Part shown: in pieces, positions 55,542-63,158 of the stretch
Numbering within the stretch: position 1 is the first letter of the stretch
How the letters are laid out: the number at the start of each line of letters is the position of its first letter
Assembly (NCBI GenBank): GCA_965225915.1
Contig: OZ245326.1
Coordinates: forward strand, 1,426,001 to 1,490,000
From: JAAXHH01 sp965225915
GTDB lineage: Bacteria > JAAXHH01
Reading direction: 5' to 3'
DNA length: 64,000 bases
Notes under the pieces: generated by a model
What the model was told of the DNA's origin: nothing
What the model saw: only the letters and a program-made list of their open reading frames with translations
Databases searched by the model: none
Translations under genes and position numbers: made by a program

Positions 55542-57071
55542 TCAGGTCCATATCGACTTCATGGGGTACGCCTGAAGCGAAAGGATCCGGCTGTCGACGC
55601 CCTGGGAGCGAAAGGATACGCCCGTGCTGTCCGCGCGGTCCGGATAGACCCGCAGCGAGACGCACTGGCGACCATTGGCGAAGACCTCCACGACGCTCTT
55701 GTCCACGAATACCCGAAGCTTCAGCGTTTCGTCCTCGCCCAGCGCCAGGGGGGCGGTCTCCGGAGCGCGGGACTTCACGTCGGCCGCGGTGGAAGCGAAG
55801 GAAGAGTCGACGGAAATCAGACTCTGACCCCTGAATCCACGGCCTCTATAGAACGCGATACGCGTGAATTCCTCCCGTCCCGGCGAGCGCAGCACGTTCA
55901 TCTCCACCATCGGCGACGCGCCCGAATCGATCTCAACCTCGAATTCCATGGTGTTGCCGCTCTCCAGCGGCGGCAACACGACTTCCTGGTTCGCCGGAAG
56001 GGTCATGGCGTCGAAATGGGTTGGGGCTTCGCGCAGAGATTTCAGGGCTTCGACCGGTTCCATGTACAGATCGTCGTTATCGACTGACAAGTGCCTTGGC
56101 AGGGACATGATCTGGTTCCAGCCCTTCGTCGGCTTGCCGTGGTTCATGTTGAAAATCACGACGAGGCCGCCCTTGCCGTCCGGCGTGGCCGAAGGGGCGT
56201 GGAGCCCGGAGGGCGAGTACGCGCCGAAATTGAACTTGGCGCCATACGTGACGACGAACTTGTCCCGTACCTTGTCATAGTCCCCGATCAGGTACTGGGG
56301 ACCGCTCATGTGGCTGAAGAAAAGCAGGATGTGGCGGTCGCCGATGGGCCAGAAGTACGGGCAGGCGCCGTCGTCGCCGACCAGGGTGTACGCGTCGTCT
56401 TCGACGAAGGGATGCAGGTAGGTCCAGTGAGCCAGGTCCTCGGAGCGGAACAGGAAATTGGCGCGCACCGGCTTGCTGGCAGGCCCCTCGGGTTTGGTGC
56501 CGCCAGAAAGCGAGTAGTATACCCCGTCCTTCTTCCAGATGCACGGATCGAAAACCCGGTACGGCGCGGGCGGACCGTCTGACGGCGGCATGGGGATGAC
56601 CGGACGCCCGGTAACCTTCTTCCAGTTCAGAAGCAAGGGATCACTCGAAACCGCGACCATGTTTCCCACCACCGTCCCGTGGTACATGGCGATCACGCGG
56701 TCTTCCTCCACCAGCGCGGCGCCCGAATAGCAGCAACGCTCGGGATTCGGATAGATGCAGTAGGGCAGGTCACGCCAGTGTACGAGATCATCCGATATGG
56801 CGTGCCCCCAGTGCTGCCGCGTGTCTTCGGGCGGATAGGCCTGGTAGAACAGGTGCCAGCGTCCCTGCCAGAAGCACAGCCCGTTGGGATCGTTGAGCAT
56901 GGCTTCGGGATTCACATAGTGGTACACGGGCCGGTGGGGATCCCCTTCGTAACTCTTGCGCGACGCGATGAGGCGCTGCATGAGTGGATTGGTCGCAAGC
57001 GAGGTCTCCTGCGCTTCGAGCGAATCGTCGGGAAAGATGTAGTACGGAACGAGGGAGGTATAATCTTCCAT
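55542..57071 (-). CDS. GH32-like glycoside hydrolase with altered acid/base residue
   Basis: A 509-residue protein of the GH32 (invertase/levanase) family: a five-bladed propeller, then a beta-sandwich (VDKSVVEVFANGRQCVSLRV). The nucleophile is D61 in MLNDPNG and the transition-state aspartate is D175 in RVFDPCIW. The third signature, normally ECP, reads GACPYF with Ala236, so the general acid/base glutamate is missing. Activity is doubtful or the chemistry differs. No signal peptide is seen. Start ATG 57071 has GGAG six bases before it; the frame is open further upstream through the 19-bp repeats. Confidence 0.85.
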   Translation of the reverse strand: MEDYTSLVPYYIFPDDSLEAQETSLATNPLMQRLIASRKSYEGDPHRPVYHYVNPEAMLNDPNGLCFWQGRWHLFYQAYPPEDTRQHWGHAISDDLVHWRDLPYCIYPNPERCCYSGAALVEEDRVIAMYHGTVVGNMVAVSSDPLLLNWKKVTGRPVIPMPPSDGPPAPYRVFDPCIWKKDGVYYSLSGGTKPEGPASKPVRANFLFRSEDLAHWTYLHPFVEDDAYTLVGDDGACPYFWPIGDRHILLFFSHMSGPQYLIGDYDKVRDKFVVTYGAKFNFGAYSPSGLHAPSATPDGKGGLVVIFNMNHGKPTKGWNQIMSLPRHLSVDNDDLYMEPVEALKSLREAPTHFDAMTLPANQEVVLPPLESGNTMEFEVEIDSGASPMVEMNVLRSPGREEFTRIAFYRGRGFRGQSLISVDSSFASTAADVKSRAPETAPLALGEDETLKLRVFVDKSVVEVFANGRQCVSLRVYPDRADSTGVSFRSQGVDSRILSLQAYPMKSIWT

Positions 57072-57091
57072 GGTGTGCTCCATTCCTGGAT

Positions 57092-57153
57092 GTCGGGTGC
57101 CTCTCGTGGTGTCGGGTGCCTCTCGTGGTGTCGGGTGCCTCTCGTGGTGTCGG
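57092..57153. repeat. 19-bp tandem repeat, 3.3 copies
   Basis: Three identical copies of GTCGGGTGCCTCTCGTGGT (57092-57110, 57111-57129, 57130-57148) and the first five bases of a fourth. Degenerate copies continue to about 57200. The unit is not a multiple of three and lies between the NudC-like gene stop and the GH32-like gene start, so I treat it as non-coding. Confidence 0.92.
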
Positions 57154-57225
57154 CCGCTTATCGCGATGCCGACCGCCTCTCGTCGTGGTGTTGGGCGCCT
57201 CCGCATGGAGACCTGTGCTACTTCG

Positions 57226-58191
57226 TTAACGGGCGGACACTTCGGAAACCCACGAATCGACCAGGAATCGGGCAATGGAATCCCTGCGGGGCAGGGCGTA
57301 GGGCGCCGACTCGTCCCCCCATTCGCCGAAGCCTCGGACCTCCTCGGCGGTGAACCAGCGGGCTTCCTTGAGCTCTTCCCGGTCCACCACGATCTCGGTC
57401 GATTCCGCTTGCGCTCGGTATCCGAGCATGATCGACGAGGGGAACGGCCAGGGCTGCGAAGCCTGGTATCGGGCCGCTCTTACTCGGACCCCGACCTCTT
57501 CGTATACTTCCCGGGCAACGGTTTCTTCCAGGTTCTCGCCGGGTTCCACGAAACCGGCCAGGGTGGAATACACGTTTCCGGGAAGCCGGTAGTGGTTCCC
57601 GAGCAGGCACATGGGCGGGCGGGCGCCACCCGGACGGTACTCCACCAGCATGATCACCGCGGGATCCGTGCGCGGAAAGGCCATGCGAGCGCACTCCGCG
57701 TGGGTACACTGCCTACGGTGACCGCCGTCCCGGCTTTCGGTCGTGTGGCCGCACCGACCGCAGAAGCCGTTCTGCCGATGCCAGTACAGCATGCCCCGCG
57801 CGTACGCCATCAGGGCGGCGCTGGCCGCGTCGATGGAAGGACCGACACGGCGGAGGTCAACGAACGATCCGCCGCCCGCCATGGCGGCCGCCTGTTCCTC
57901 GCCGTAGATGGATATATCCACCGCGAAAACGGCCCGGTCCTCCCGCATTCCCAAGAACACGACTTCACTGCCGTGGTCCAGCAGCCGTGCCGCGGCATCG
58001 CCGCTGCACAACACGTGCGTCGGCGGCCCTGGAGCAGCCTCCATGTCGTCGATCAGGTTACGGTCTCGCCAGACGGGTAACACACGGGAATCCGCACGGG
58101 CCCGCCGTTCCGCGAGCCAGTCTGCGTCCTTCCGCCGGTCCTCGGCCCGAACGAGCGGGACATCCGCGTATTTCAATTTCGGGTTCACCAT
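57226..58191 (-). CDS. nudC: NudC-type NADH pyrophosphatase / RNA decapping Nudix hydrolase
   Basis: A 321-residue protein with a zinc ribbon (NGFCGRCGHTTES, then RQCTHAEC), a Nudix box (GFVEPGENLEETVAREVYEE) and the family signature SQPWPFPSS that recognises NAD. It cleaves NADH, and in E. coli it removes NAD caps from RNA. I choose ATG 58191; the upstream frame runs into the next gene. No clear ribosome site. Confidence 0.92.
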   Translation of the reverse strand: MVNPKLKYADVPLVRAEDRRKDADWLAERRARADSRVLPVWRDRNLIDDMEAAPGPPTHVLCSGDAAARLLDHGSEVVFLGMREDRAVFAVDISIYGEEQAAAMAGGGSFVDLRRVGPSIDAASAALMAYARGMLYWHRQNGFCGRCGHTTESRDGGHRRQCTHAECARMAFPRTDPAVIMLVEYRPGGARPPMCLLGNHYRLPGNVYSTLAGFVEPGENLEETVAREVYEEVGVRVRAARYQASQPWPFPSSIMLGYRAQAESTEIVVDREELKEARWFTAEEVRGFGEWGDESAPYALPRRDSIARFLVDSWVSEVSAR

Positions 58192-58240
58192 GCAGTGGTC
58201 ACGCGGATCACGCTCCGTCAGGTCATCATCCCTTGTCGGT

Positions 58241-59464
58241 CTACAACACCGCTTCCAGCGTGTTGACGAAAGCCTCGTTCTCATCTTGGGTGCCGATGGT
58301 CACGCGCAAATGCTCCTTGAGACCCCACCACTGGGCGTCGGCGATCCAGACATTCCGCTCCATGAGTCCATTGAAGACGGGTTCGGTATCGCGTTTGAGA
58401 TGAAACAGGATGAAACAGGAATCGCTGGGAACATACTCGATGCCTAATCGGTCGAAGGACTGGCCCAGGTAGGCCTTACCCTCCGCCACCGTCCTTCGGC
58501 TCCGCTCGTAATGGGCGTGGTCATCCAGGGCAGCTACGGCGGCGAAGGCGCCAAGCACGCTCGGGGGACCGCCCAGATTGTAGAGCGACAGTTTCCGTTT
58601 TAACCCGGGCGAGAGCACGGCGTAACCGACGCGCATTCCCGCGAGGCCGTAGACCTTGGAGAACGTCCGGGACACCAGCACATTGTCATGCTCGAGGGCC
58701 AGGTACACCGCGTCCCGGTAGCCGGGATCGGACGCGTAGTCGATGTACGCCTCGTCTATGAACACGGTGACATGCTTGGGAACGGACTGTACGAAATCCG
58801 CTAGCGCGTCGTGGTCCACCACGGTGCTGGTCGGATTATTGGGATTGGTGATCACCACGATCGTCGTGTTGTCGTTGATCCTGTCGAACATGGCGGTCAG
58901 GTTGTGACGATAGTCCCTGGTCAGGCGGACGTTTTGGACCTTGATATCGGCCTGTTCTTCTTCCTTGAAGCGCCGCCACACGTCCGCTGTATCGAAGTAG
59001 GCCGGCTGGGCCTGGACCATTTCCGCCTTCTCCCGGATGGTGGCCAGGCCCACCGCGTGGAGAATCGTGCTGGAACCCGCGCTGAGGACCAACCGGCGTT
59101 CTTTCGTCACCTGTTCCCAATTGTCCCACGCCGTTTTGGTTACAGGCATACCGTGTTTCTCTTCAAGGGCGTTGATCAATGCCTCTGCCGGGTCGGGTTG
59201 CAGGCTCCAGTTGTAACGGTTGACGTCGAACATGCGCGCGGCGACCGCTTCGATCGCCCGGGGCGACGGTCCGAGAGGGTTCTCGTTGGAGGACAGGTTC
59301 ACGATACCCTTTTTGATGCCGTGACCCTGTATGTCTTCCGGTTTTCTGCCCGACAGCAGCGCCTGCGCCATGACCAGGGGATCGGCGGTCAAGGCTCCCA
59401 AGCCTCCCAGCAGCGTCCCCGCAATGAATCCTCGGCGCGACAACAGGTTGGAATCAGGTTTCAT
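58241..59464 (-). CDS. Tat-exported histidinol-phosphate-aminotransferase-like protein
   Basis: A 407-residue fold-type I PLP aminotransferase close to HisC. The N-terminus carries a twin-arginine signal (LLSRRGFIAGTLLGGLGALT, R10-R11), so it should be exported folded with its PLP. The PLP lysine is K270 in RTFSKVYGLAGMRVGYA. NPNNPTST and FIDEAYIDY are also present, so it looks catalytically whole. Cytoplasmic HisC has no such leader. It lies 33 bases after the class III aminotransferase gene. Confidence 0.88.
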   Translation of the reverse strand: MKPDSNLLSRRGFIAGTLLGGLGALTADPLVMAQALLSGRKPEDIQGHGIKKGIVNLSSNENPLGPSPRAIEAVAARMFDVNRYNWSLQPDPAEALINALEEKHGMPVTKTAWDNWEQVTKERRLVLSAGSSTILHAVGLATIREKAEMVQAQPAYFDTADVWRRFKEEEQADIKVQNVRLTRDYRHNLTAMFDRINDNTTIVVITNPNNPTSTVVDHDALADFVQSVPKHVTVFIDEAYIDYASDPGYRDAVYLALEHDNVLVSRTFSKVYGLAGMRVGYAVLSPGLKRKLSLYNLGGPPSVLGAFAAVAALDDHAHYERSRRTVAEGKAYLGQSFDRLGIEYVPSDSCFILFHLKRDTEPVFNGLMERNVWIADAQWWGLKEHLRVTIGTQDENEAFVNTLEAVL

Positions 59465-59497
59465 GGCGTCTTCACTCCCTTGATTATGGCGGTTTCA

Positions 59498-60856
59498 TTA
59501 AGCACGAATCCTCTTCAATGTTTTCTGGATACTGTCCCGTAGCATATCCAACATGAGGTCCGTCTCTTCGCGGGTGATGACGAGCGGCGGCGCCAGGGCG
59601 ATCCAGTTGGGATCGAAGCGCGTCAGCAGTCCTATCTCCAGCGCGGTCCGGCCCACTTCTACGCCGAACTTCAGCGAAGGATCGAAGGGAGCGCGGGATT
59701 TCGGATCCTCCACGAATTCAACGCCGGTCAGCAGGCCGCAGCCCCGGATATCGCCCACGATCTCCAATTCCCGGAGTCCTTCCAGCTGCTGGCGGAGATA
59801 GTCGCCCATCTCCCGCGAGCGAGCGCACAGGTCCCGTTCCTCAATCTCCGCCAGGTTCGCCAGGCCGGCCGCTGCCGCCAGCGGGTTGCCACCGAAGGTA
59901 TGGCCGTGGGAAAATTCGACCTCGTCTTCCTCCCGGCCAAAGAAGGCAGCAGCTATGGAATCCCGGAAGGCGATACCCGCCAGGGGCACGTACCCGCTGG
60001 ACATGCCCTTGCCCATGCACAGGATATCGGGCGTCGCCTCGAAGGTCTGGGCCGCGAACATGCTGCCGGTGCGGCCGAAACCGGTGATGATTTCGTCGTA
60101 AATCAGGAGGATGTCATGCCTGGTACAAATGGTCCGGAGTTCGGACAGGTAGCCTGGAGGAGGCATGATGATGCCCCCGGTGTTTCCCACGGGTTCCAGG
60201 ATAAGAGCCGCTATGGTTTCGGCGCCTTCCAGCTCGATGAGGTCCTCCACCGTACGCGCACAGAAGACGTCGCAGTCCGGGAATGTCTTTTCATAGGGAC
60301 ATCGATAGCAGGTCGGTGGATGGACGTGCAGGAAGCCGTGCAGCGTGGGTTCGAACATGGTCTTCCGACGCCGTGTCCCCGTGGCCGACAGGGCGCCCAT
60401 GGTCGCGCCGTGGTACCCGTGAAACCGGGAGATGACCTTGAACTTGCCGGGATTGCCGGTTTGGCGGTGGTATTGCCGAGCCAGTTTCATGGCCGCCTCG
60501 GTGGCCTCCGAACCCCCGGACAGCAGCTTGATCGTGTTCAGGTCCTCCGGCGTCACTTCCGACAGCCGCCGGACCAGCTCGATGGCCGGGGGACTGGTCG
60601 CGTGTAACGGCGGGGCGAAGGCCATCGTGTCCAACTGCGCCTTGATCGCCTCTATGATCCGGCGATTGTTGTGGCCCGCATTCACGGTGAAAATGCCGGA
60701 TATGCCGTCCAGAATACGTCGACCGTGCACGTCCTCGTACCAGACCCCGTCCGATTTCTGAATGACGAGGGGATCCTCGATGAAGGTCTCCATCTGGCGT
60801 AGGTCGAGAACGAGACGCCGCAGGGATTCGGGCGCGGTAAGGAGTTCGGTATTCAT
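59498..60856 (-). CDS. Class III PLP aminotransferase
   Basis: A 452-residue omega-aminotransferase-family enzyme. Visible are LSGGSEATEAAMKLARQYH, IYDEIITGFGRTG, and the PLP lysine K283 in LCMGKGMSSGYVPLAG. A Cys-rich insertion (PPTCYRCPYEKTFPDCDVFC) lies near residue 190, a feature of one subgroup of this family. No signal peptide, so it is cytoplasmic. ATG 60856 is chosen; upstream codons read into the neighbouring lipoprotein gene. Substrate unknown; likely an omega-amino acid or diamine. Confidence 0.9.
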   Translation of the reverse strand: MNTELLTAPESLRRLVLDLRQMETFIEDPLVIQKSDGVWYEDVHGRRILDGISGIFTVNAGHNNRRIIEAIKAQLDTMAFAPPLHATSPPAIELVRRLSEVTPEDLNTIKLLSGGSEATEAAMKLARQYHRQTGNPGKFKVISRFHGYHGATMGALSATGTRRRKTMFEPTLHGFLHVHPPTCYRCPYEKTFPDCDVFCARTVEDLIELEGAETIAALILEPVGNTGGIIMPPPGYLSELRTICTRHDILLIYDEIITGFGRTGSMFAAQTFEATPDILCMGKGMSSGYVPLAGIAFRDSIAAAFFGREEDEVEFSHGHTFGGNPLAAAAGLANLAEIEERDLCARSREMGDYLRQQLEGLRELEIVGDIRGCGLLTGVEFVEDPKSRAPFDPSLKFGVEVGRTALEIGLLTRFDPNWIALAPPLVITREETDLMLDMLRDSIQKTLKRIRA

Positions 60857-60929
60857 GGCGCTATTGCGTAATCGCGGATATCGCGAGGGACCCGTGTACC
60901 CGCGGGTTAATTCTGATGTTGTGGGTGTA

Positions 60930-61412
60930 TTAGTACAGTTTGTCGATGACGACGTCCGCCCCGGTGTTTCCAATTACCACCCGGGGGATAACCCCTTCCA
61001 TGTCCCCGCTCTGGAGGACGCCTGCGTTTCCATCCAGGTCGATGCGCGCGACGATGGAAACCTCTCCCGAGAAGGGCAGGCCCTGCACCATCTGGTCGGC
61101 TCCGGTCAGCGTGTAGGACATGGGAAACTGCAGGCGCTTCATCCGCTGGACGGCCACAGGAGGGCCGGTCTCGCCCCGTTTCGCCATGATGTACAAGGTC
61201 TCGGACCCCCTGAGGCGCGCGAAGAGTTCCGGCGTGATATCAATGGTTCCCGATACGCTCCCGCCATTACTCGGTACGAAGGCGGTTTGCTGTTCCAGGA
61301 GGGACCTCCCGGACGCCTGTCCGCTATCGTCGGGCAGCGGTCGTAGATTCTGATCGCATCCGGACCAGATGAGCACACCCAGCAATAGTGATTTTAAATG
61401 GATTGCCCGCAT
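60930..61412 (-). CDS. Lipoprotein resembling the CcmI/CycH C-terminal domain
   Basis: A 160-residue lipoprotein (signal ends LIWSGC). The mature part matches the Ig-like C-terminal domain of cytochrome c maturation protein CcmI/CycH. It has ETLYIMAKRGETGPPVAVQR, then LQFPMSYTLTGADQMVQG, and SIVARIDLDGNAG followed by SGDMEG. In CcmI this domain follows TPR repeats and binds apocytochrome; here it stands alone. First gene of the long minus-strand run. Confidence 0.78.
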   Translation of the reverse strand: MRAIHLKSLLLGVLIWSGCDQNLRPLPDDSGQASGRSLLEQQTAFVPSNGGSVSGTIDITPELFARLRGSETLYIMAKRGETGPPVAVQRMKRLQFPMSYTLTGADQMVQGLPFSGEVSIVARIDLDGNAGVLQSGDMEGVIPRVVIGNTGADVVIDKLY

Positions 61413-61483
61413 GGTTTTCGAGGTCCAGACTCCCGTTATAGCCCTGTTTTTACTGGAGTTTTTATCGTCCGACTACTCCGGAT

Positions 61484-61512
61484 AGTCTAGGCGAATCCCC
61501 GGCCGTTGTCAA
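61484..61512 (-). promoter_or_regulatory. Sigma70-type promoter for the minus-strand run
   Basis: TTGACA (61512-61507), 17 bases, TAGACT (61489-61484), about 70 bases before the CcmI-like lipoprotein gene. Confidence 0.65.
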
Positions 61513-61546
61513 CCTCTATGTACCTGAGCGTGGAAGAAGAAAAACC

Positions 61547-61576
61547 TTGACTAGGCCTGTTGAATAAACCTAACAT
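61547..61576 (+). promoter_or_regulatory. Sigma70-type promoter for the cold-shock/VOC operon
   Basis: TTGACT (61547-61552), 18 bases, TAACAT (61571-61576), giving a long leader to the ATG at 61762. Confidence 0.5.
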
Positions 61577-61761
61577 GGGACTTTGTTACCGGCTCCGGTC
61601 TCGGGGTTGGTCGGCACGGTATTACAGGCAGGCGAAGCGCGAGCGCTCATCTCCTTCGTCTTGCCTGCCAAAGGTGGAATGGTCTCACCCGATCACACCT
61701 CCTCAATACGATACACCTGGTCATTTTCTTAACGGTTCCAGGGAACCAGGGCGGAACAGTC

Positions 61762-62397
61762 ATGCCTCAAGGTACGATTTCCAGGCTGAACCACACCAGG
61801 GGATACGGGTTCATCAGCACGCCGGAGAACGAGGAACTTTTTTTCCATCGATCCAATATAAAGGATGCGCAGTTTTCCCTGTTGCAAGTCGGCGACCGGG
61901 TGGCGTATACCGTTCAGCTCACCTCCCGTGGTCCCCGGGCCGACCATGTGCAGCTCCAGAACCAGTCTACGAGACTCCAGGTTAACCTGGCCGTGAAGGA
62001 TCTGCAGGCGTCCGCCGCTTTCTACACGGAGACATTCGATTTCAAGGAACTGGCGAACAATCCCGGCTATGTCCTGCTTCAACGAAGTTCGCTGATCCTG
62101 GGACTGAAGACGGATGAACTGCTCTGGTATCCAGACCCCGGGGAACAGCCCGTCGAGTCGCTCGTTCGGGGCGTGGGGGTCGAACTGGTCCTGGAGATTT
62201 CGGATATCGATCAATTCCACTCCCGAATGCAACAGGCCGGCGTGGCCATTCACGAACCGCTGAAAGAACAGCCCTGGGGCGCCACGGATTTTCGCATACT
62301 CGACCCGGATGGATACTATTGGCGCATCACCTCCCCCCGTGACCTGGATGTCGTCCAGGCCGACGAAGAAGAGCCTGTGGAAGGAGAACCCGCATGA
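61762..62397 (+). CDS. Cold-shock domain fused to a VOC domain
   Basis: A 211-residue two-domain protein. Residues 1-66 are a cold-shock domain with the RNA-binding RNP1-like GYGFIS and RNP2-like LFFHRSNI. Residues 71-195 are a VOC domain (LQVNLAVKDLQASAAFYTET, then GVELVLEISDIDQFHSRMQQ and FRILDPDGYYWRI). A Glu-rich tail ends the protein. Cold-shock domains normally stand alone or join helicases or DUF1294, so a VOC partner is unusual. It overlaps the next gene by four bases (ATGA). Confidence 0.87.
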   Translation: MPQGTISRLNHTRGYGFISTPENEELFFHRSNIKDAQFSLLQVGDRVAYTVQLTSRGPRADHVQLQNQSTRLQVNLAVKDLQASAAFYTETFDFKELANNPGYVLLQRSSLILGLKTDELLWYPDPGEQPVESLVRGVGVELVLEISDIDQFHSRMQQAGVAIHEPLKEQPWGATDFRILDPDGYYWRITSPRDLDVVQADEEEPVEGEPA

Positions 62398-63131
62398 GTT
62401 TTCTGGGTATCGATATCGGCGGGACGGGCATCAAGGGCGCGCCGGTCTGCCTGGAGACCGGAAAACTCGAGACGGAACGGTTCAGGATCCCCACACCCAA
62501 ACCGGCCACCCCGGAGAATGTCAGCAATGCCGCGGCGGAAATCGTCCGGCACTTCGACTTGCAGGGTCCCGTGGGCTTCGGTTTCCCGGCGGTGATTAAG
62601 AACGGTACGGTGCGGACCGCCGCGAACATCGATTCATCGTGGATCGGCGTCAATGCCGCTGAACTGATGGAGCGGGCGACGAAAAGGCCGGTCGTTTTTC
62701 TGAACGACGCGGATGCCGCTGGAATAGCGGAAATGCGGTTCGGGGCAGGCAGGGACAGGGACGGCGTGGTAGTCATCGCGACCCTGGGCACCGGCATCGG
62801 CACCTCCCTGTTCGTCGACGGAAGGCTCGTGCCCAGTACGGAATTTGGACATTTAGAGATGAAAGGACACGTGGCTGAAAAATACGCGGCGGAAAGCGTG
62901 CGGAAGGCGAAGGGACTGAGCTGGTTGGAATGGGGCGGCCGCGTGAACGAGTACCTGTGCAAGCTGGACGAGTTGATCCGGCCGGGCCTGATCATCGTGG
63001 GCGGCGGCGCCAGCAACAAGTACGAAAAGTTCTCTCCGTGCTTCACCGTGGACACCGAGGTCGTGCCCGCCCAACTAAGAAACCAGGCCGGTATCATCGG
63101 AGCGGCCCTGGCCGCGCAAAAAAGCGGGTGA
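62394..63131 (+). CDS. ppgK: Polyphosphate glucokinase (ROK family)
   Basis: A 245-residue sugar kinase. The start FLGIDIGGTGIKGAPV and the late LSWLEWGGRVNEYL are typical of polyphosphate-dependent glucokinases, which use polyphosphate (and often ATP) to make glucose 6-phosphate. NDADAAGIAEM and TLGTGIGTSLF complete the sugar and phosphate sites, and the ROK zinc motif is absent, as expected for this group. It is the second glucokinase of the window. Confidence 0.9.
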   Translation: MSFLGIDIGGTGIKGAPVCLETGKLETERFRIPTPKPATPENVSNAAAEIVRHFDLQGPVGFGFPAVIKNGTVRTAANIDSSWIGVNAAELMERATKRPVVFLNDADAAGIAEMRFGAGRDRDGVVVIATLGTGIGTSLFVDGRLVPSTEFGHLEMKGHVAEKYAAESVRKAKGLSWLEWGGRVNEYLCKLDELIRPGLIIVGGGASNKYEKFSPCFTVDTEVVPAQLRNQAGIIGAALAAQKSG

Positions 63132-63158
63132 CCTGCTGGTTCGACGAAAGCTCTATTC

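Larger units (their letters stand above)
61413..61761. other. 349-base divergent intergenic region with two promoters and a structured leader
   Basis: Holds the minus promoter at 61484-61512, the plus promoter at 61547-61576 and a leader of about 180 bases for the cold-shock fusion gene. Within the leader GGCAGGC (61627-61633) pairs with GCCTGCC (61663-61669) and GAAG (61634-61637) with CTTC (61654-61657). No gene seen. Confidence 0.55.

Noticed and set aside
61550..61580. Insertion-sequence end
   Set aside because: The sequence around GGCCTGTTGAATAA superficially resembles some IS ends, but there is no partner inverted repeat or transposase.
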